Positions 61,571 to 64,000 of a stretch of 64,000 bases of DNA are shown here, one piece after another. The notes below the pieces were generated by a model, which was not told where the DNA came from, ran no database searches, and saw only the letters and a list, made by a program, of their open reading frames with translations. Numbering within the stretch: the stretch's first letter is position 1; each line of letters starts with the position of its first letter. Origin of the DNA: Pseudarthrobacter sp. Fe7. GTDB lineage: Bacteria > Actinomycetota > Actinomycetes > Actinomycetales > Micrococcaceae. The DNA lies in NCBI GenBank assembly GCA_024372495.1, contig CP099977.1, positions 4,216,001 through 4,280,000 on the forward strand. Direction: 5' to 3'. A program made the translations under genes and the position numbers.

Positions 61571-61696
61571 GGGGTGACCTTCTTCTGGACTCGTCGCGGC
61601 CTGTGGGCACGCGCTGGGCGGACGGGTGTGGGGGCAGCACGGGTGCATGCGTTCCCGGGGGTCGCTGTGGGTTTGACCGGATTTGGCGGCAACAGG

Positions 61697-62830
61697 TCAG
61701 TAGAACTGCTGCCCGGTGCGAGCGGTTTCGATCCGGCGGAACACCTTTTCTCCGCCGTTGAGCCAAAGCTTGTGCCGGAGCGGGGACAGGACGTAGTCGT
61801 GGCAGCCGACGAAGTCGGTGACTGTCTTGGTGAAGCTGGTCTTGAACATGCCCATTCCATAGAGGTTGTGGGTCTTGTCTTTGATGCGCGCGGCTGGCGG
61901 AGTGCCGCAGAAGTCGTACTCCGTGCAGCCAAGTTCCTGCATCCGCCGGATGGCTGCCCACTGCACCAGGTGCGAGTCCCCGTACTGCTTGCGGTTCTGG
62001 GTGGAACCGCCGTCCTTGTACGTTGCCTTGGCCCCGTAGTTGATGACGAAGGCCCCCACACTGGGTTTCCCATCCTCGTAGGCGAAGAAAAAGTTGCCCT
62101 GGCCACGGTTGCAGAACTCGTCCCAGAAGCGCTCGTAGTAGTCGTAGCTGCGAAGGGGCATTGAACCCTTTGCACTGACGGTGTTGGCCATGAGGTCGTA
62201 CAGGGCCCGGTACGTTTCCGGTCCCTGTTCCTGGCGGACCACCTGGCAACCCTCGCGCTCGGCGCGCCGGATGGCGTTCCTGGCCCGGGAAGAGATGGCC
62301 TTGAACACTTCCCCTTCCGTGCCGGAAATATCCAGCACGGCGGTGGAATCGTTGGACTGGATATTGGGCGCCTTGGCCACGTTTGCCGCCTGCAGGGCCT
62401 TCTGCGCATCCCCGGAGTCGATGATGTCCGGTTCAACCTTGATGGTGAAGACGTTCAGCTTCCTGCTGCGGACAAAGGCCCCGCACGCTTCGAGGGCGGG
62501 CGCCAGGTCCGCGGCATCGGCCAGGTCCGGTCCCTTGATGAGGTACCAAAGCCGCCCCAGGACGGGAAAGCTCCTCTCAAGCACCAGGTTGTAGCTGGCG
62601 TCCCCGCCCCGCTCCAGCACCAGGAACCGGACTTTCCAACCGCTGCCGTTCTTGACCGATGCGTAGGCGGCCGATTGCAGCATGTTGCCGCCGTTCGGGT
62701 TGGCCGTGACGTGCTTGTCCCAGTTTTCAATTTCCTCGGCTGTGGCAAAACGTGCGGTGAATTCTCGCAAGGGGGCCGTGTCCAATCGGGTTTGTGCGCG
62801 GTTTCGGTACTTCTGGATGCGTGCGGACAT
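61697..62830 (-). CDS. FemAB-family peptidyltransferase 2
   Basis: 377 aa, intact. The same fold as the neighbouring gene, but without the coiled-coil arm: NGGNMLQSAAYASVKNGSGW, then RARNAIRRAEREGCQVV and QWAAIRRMQELGCTEYDFCG in the acceptor region. It probably makes the other step of the interpeptide bridge, as FemX/FemA pairs do. It is followed by FemAB 1 on the same strand. ATG 62830. Confidence 0.9.
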   Translation of the reverse strand: MSARIQKYRNRAQTRLDTAPLREFTARFATAEEIENWDKHVTANPNGGNMLQSAAYASVKNGSGWKVRFLVLERGGDASYNLVLERSFPVLGRLWYLIKGPDLADAADLAPALEACGAFVRSRKLNVFTIKVEPDIIDSGDAQKALQAANVAKAPNIQSNDSTAVLDISGTEGEVFKAISSRARNAIRRAEREGCQVVRQEQGPETYRALYDLMANTVSAKGSMPLRSYDYYERFWDEFCNRGQGNFFFAYEDGKPSVGAFVINYGAKATYKDGGSTQNRKQYGDSHLVQWAAIRRMQELGCTEYDFCGTPPAARIKDKTHNLYGMGMFKTSFTKTVTDFVGCHDYVLSPLRHKLWLNGGEKVFRRIETARTGQQFY

Positions 62831-62950
62831 GCAGCCTCAAGTCTAAAGCCTCAGGCGCTCCCGGCTTTTCTCCAGCGCGCCCGGAACGGGATCGCCCGGT
62901 CACGGAGCGCCGCCTTGACGGAGCGCGGCACGTTCAACAAGGGTTGGGCT

Positions 62951-63496
62951 ATGAGTCCGGATGGGGAACAGGGCACCGCTCCGGTGCGCAGGGGTAACCA
63001 GCCGTACAGCGCAGGGGTCCAGGCAGCCGCGCTTGCCGGATTCCTGTTGGTGTCCCTGCTGGTCGCGGCGCTGGGAGGGCTGGCATCGGCAGCCAATGTC
63101 ACGGGCTGGTACGCTGCCGCTGACAAGGCCCCTTGGTCCCCGCCCAACGGCGTGTTCGGTCCGGTCTGGACGGTCCTTTATGCAGCGATGTCCCTCGCAG
63201 CGTGGCTTGTATGGCGCAAGCGGACTGACGGGACACGGCAGGCCATGGTGGTCTACGCCATCCAACTCGCCCTCAACCTCGCCTGGACCCCGGTGTTCTT
63301 CGCCCTCTACCCCGCCTTTGGCACGGCAGCCCTGTGGCTGGGCCTGGTTGTAATCGTTGCCCTTGTTGCTGCCGTCACGGTCACGGTGCTGCATTTCGGC
63401 CCCATCAGCCGGATGGCAGGAATGCTCCTGCTGCCGTACATCTCATGGCTGGTGTTCGCTGCCAGCCTAAACTGGTGGGCGGCAGCGCACAACTAG
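62951..63496 (+). CDS. TspO/MBR-family membrane protein
   Basis: 181 aa with five hydrophobic helices, the typical size. Family motifs include WYAAADKAPWSPPNGVFGPVWTVLY and the C-terminal YISWLVFAASLNWWAAAHN. TspO binds tetrapyrroles and cholesterol-like ligands and is used in stress and porphyrin handling. ATG 62951. It is divergent from FemAB 2. Confidence 0.93.
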   Translation: MSPDGEQGTAPVRRGNQPYSAGVQAAALAGFLLVSLLVAALGGLASAANVTGWYAAADKAPWSPPNGVFGPVWTVLYAAMSLAAWLVWRKRTDGTRQAMVVYAIQLALNLAWTPVFFALYPAFGTAALWLGLVVIVALVAAVTVTVLHFGPISRMAGMLLLPYISWLVFAASLNWWAAAHN

Positions 63497-63545
63497 GCGC
63501 ACGGGGTCCGTCAGGCCGCCACGCCGCCGGGGCGTCCGCAGCCAG

Positions 63546-64000
63546 TCAGCATTCGACGACGTTGACGGCGAGGCCGCCCATGGCGGTTTCTTTGTATTTG
63601 TCGGACATGTCTTTGCCGGTTTCGCGCATGGTGATGATGACTTCGTCGAGGGAGACGCGGTGGGTGCCGTCGCCCCAGAGCGCCATTTTCGCGGCGTTGA
63701 TCGCTTTCGCGGCCGCGATCGCGTTCCGTTCGATGCAGGGGACCTGGACCAGCCCGCCGATCGGGTCACACGTCAGGCCCAGGTTGTGTTCCATCGCGAT
63801 CTCGGCCGCGTTCTCCACCTGCGCCGGGGTGCCGCCCATGACCTCGGCCAGGCCCGCGGCGGCCATCGAGGACGCGGACCCCACCTCGCCCTGGCAGCCG
63901 ACCTCGGCCCCGGAGATCGAGGCCTGTTCCTTGTAGAGCACCCCGACGGCGCCGGCGGCAAGCAGGAAGCGCACCACCACGTCGTCGCGGTCCTCCTCGG
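63546..64000 (-). CDS. sdaA: L-serine ammonia-lyase, 3' end (N-terminus off the window)
   Basis: The visible 150 residues are the C-terminal alpha domain of iron-sulfur L-serine dehydratase: [21 protein letters not shown] and [20 protein letters not shown] supply the cluster cysteines, and it ends [18 protein letters not shown] with the conserved C-terminal cysteine. It deaminates serine to pyruvate. The remaining N-terminal beta domain lies beyond the right edge. No frame break is seen. Confidence 0.95.
   Translation of the reverse strand, partial: EEDRDDVVVRFLLAAGAVGVLYKEQASISGAEVGCQGEVGSASSMAAAGLAEVMGGTPAQVENAAEIAMEHNLGLTCDPIGGLVQVPCIERNAIAAAKAINAAKMALWGDGTHRVSLDEVIITMRETGKDMSDKYKETAMGGLAVNVVEC

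Overview
The window is high-GC actinobacterial DNA. GroEL ends in GGM repeats, the cell-wall peptidases carry c-di-AMP riboswitches, and there are an IdeR/DtxR-type regulator, a DUF3263/LytR_C/cold-shock block, a DUF3027/cold-shock pair and an XPB-type helicase pair. Together these point to the Arthrobacter/Pseudarthrobacter group (Micrococcaceae). It looks chromosomal: housekeeping genes are spread throughout, there is one tRNA-Arg(CCU), and I see no insertion sequence, prophage or CRISPR array.

Layout. 1-10325 is a minus-strand catabolic locus with two sugar/anion-type MFS transporters, two closely similar SDR dehydrogenases, a 3-hydroxyacyl-CoA-dehydrogenase-like oxidoreductase, an RpiB isomerase, a fused DhaK-DhaL ketose kinase, a TIM-barrel isomerase and two GntR/FCD regulators. 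The enzyme set suggests dissimilation of a short polyol or ketose through a ketose phosphate. 10505-12592 is sucCD. 12786-20140 has a lipoprotein, an F420-reductase-like protein divergent from a TetR regulator, pcrA, a DUF222/HNH protein and an inositol-monophosphatase-like enzyme. 20173-28000 has membrane proteins, tRNA-Arg, a DUF6314-Nudix pair, an ABC exporter, an ABC-F protein behind a candidate attenuator, and a coupled HTH/membrane-protein pair. 28173-35324 has a GH38 alpha-mannosidase, fdhD-moeA-DUF6457-mobA and an HNH nuclease. 35597-39464 has two NlpC/P60 proteins, an M23 peptidase, two c-di-AMP riboswitches and the IdeR-like regulator. 39757-50852 has serC, DUF3027 and cold-shock genes, the XPB helicase with its partner, a two-component system, a WXG100 protein and an RNase H-NTF2-like fusion. 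51046-64000 has an orphan sugar-binding lipoprotein, groEL under two CIRCE elements, a branched-chain-type binding protein, csp, LytR_C, DUF3263, ung, a siderophore-interacting protein, a ThrE exporter, two FemAB proteins, TspO and the end of sdaA.

An overriding property of this sequence is its frame breaks. Many unquestionably essential genes (sucC, groEL, serC, ung, XPB, ideR) are interrupted. Twenty-four breaks have the same cause: an AGCT reads AGCCT or AGGCT, one base too many. Most others are a G/C homopolymer that is one or two bases short. I therefore annotate these genes as single intact loci with probable sequence errors rather than as pseudogenes. Coordinates span the whole locus, and the break position is given in each entry.
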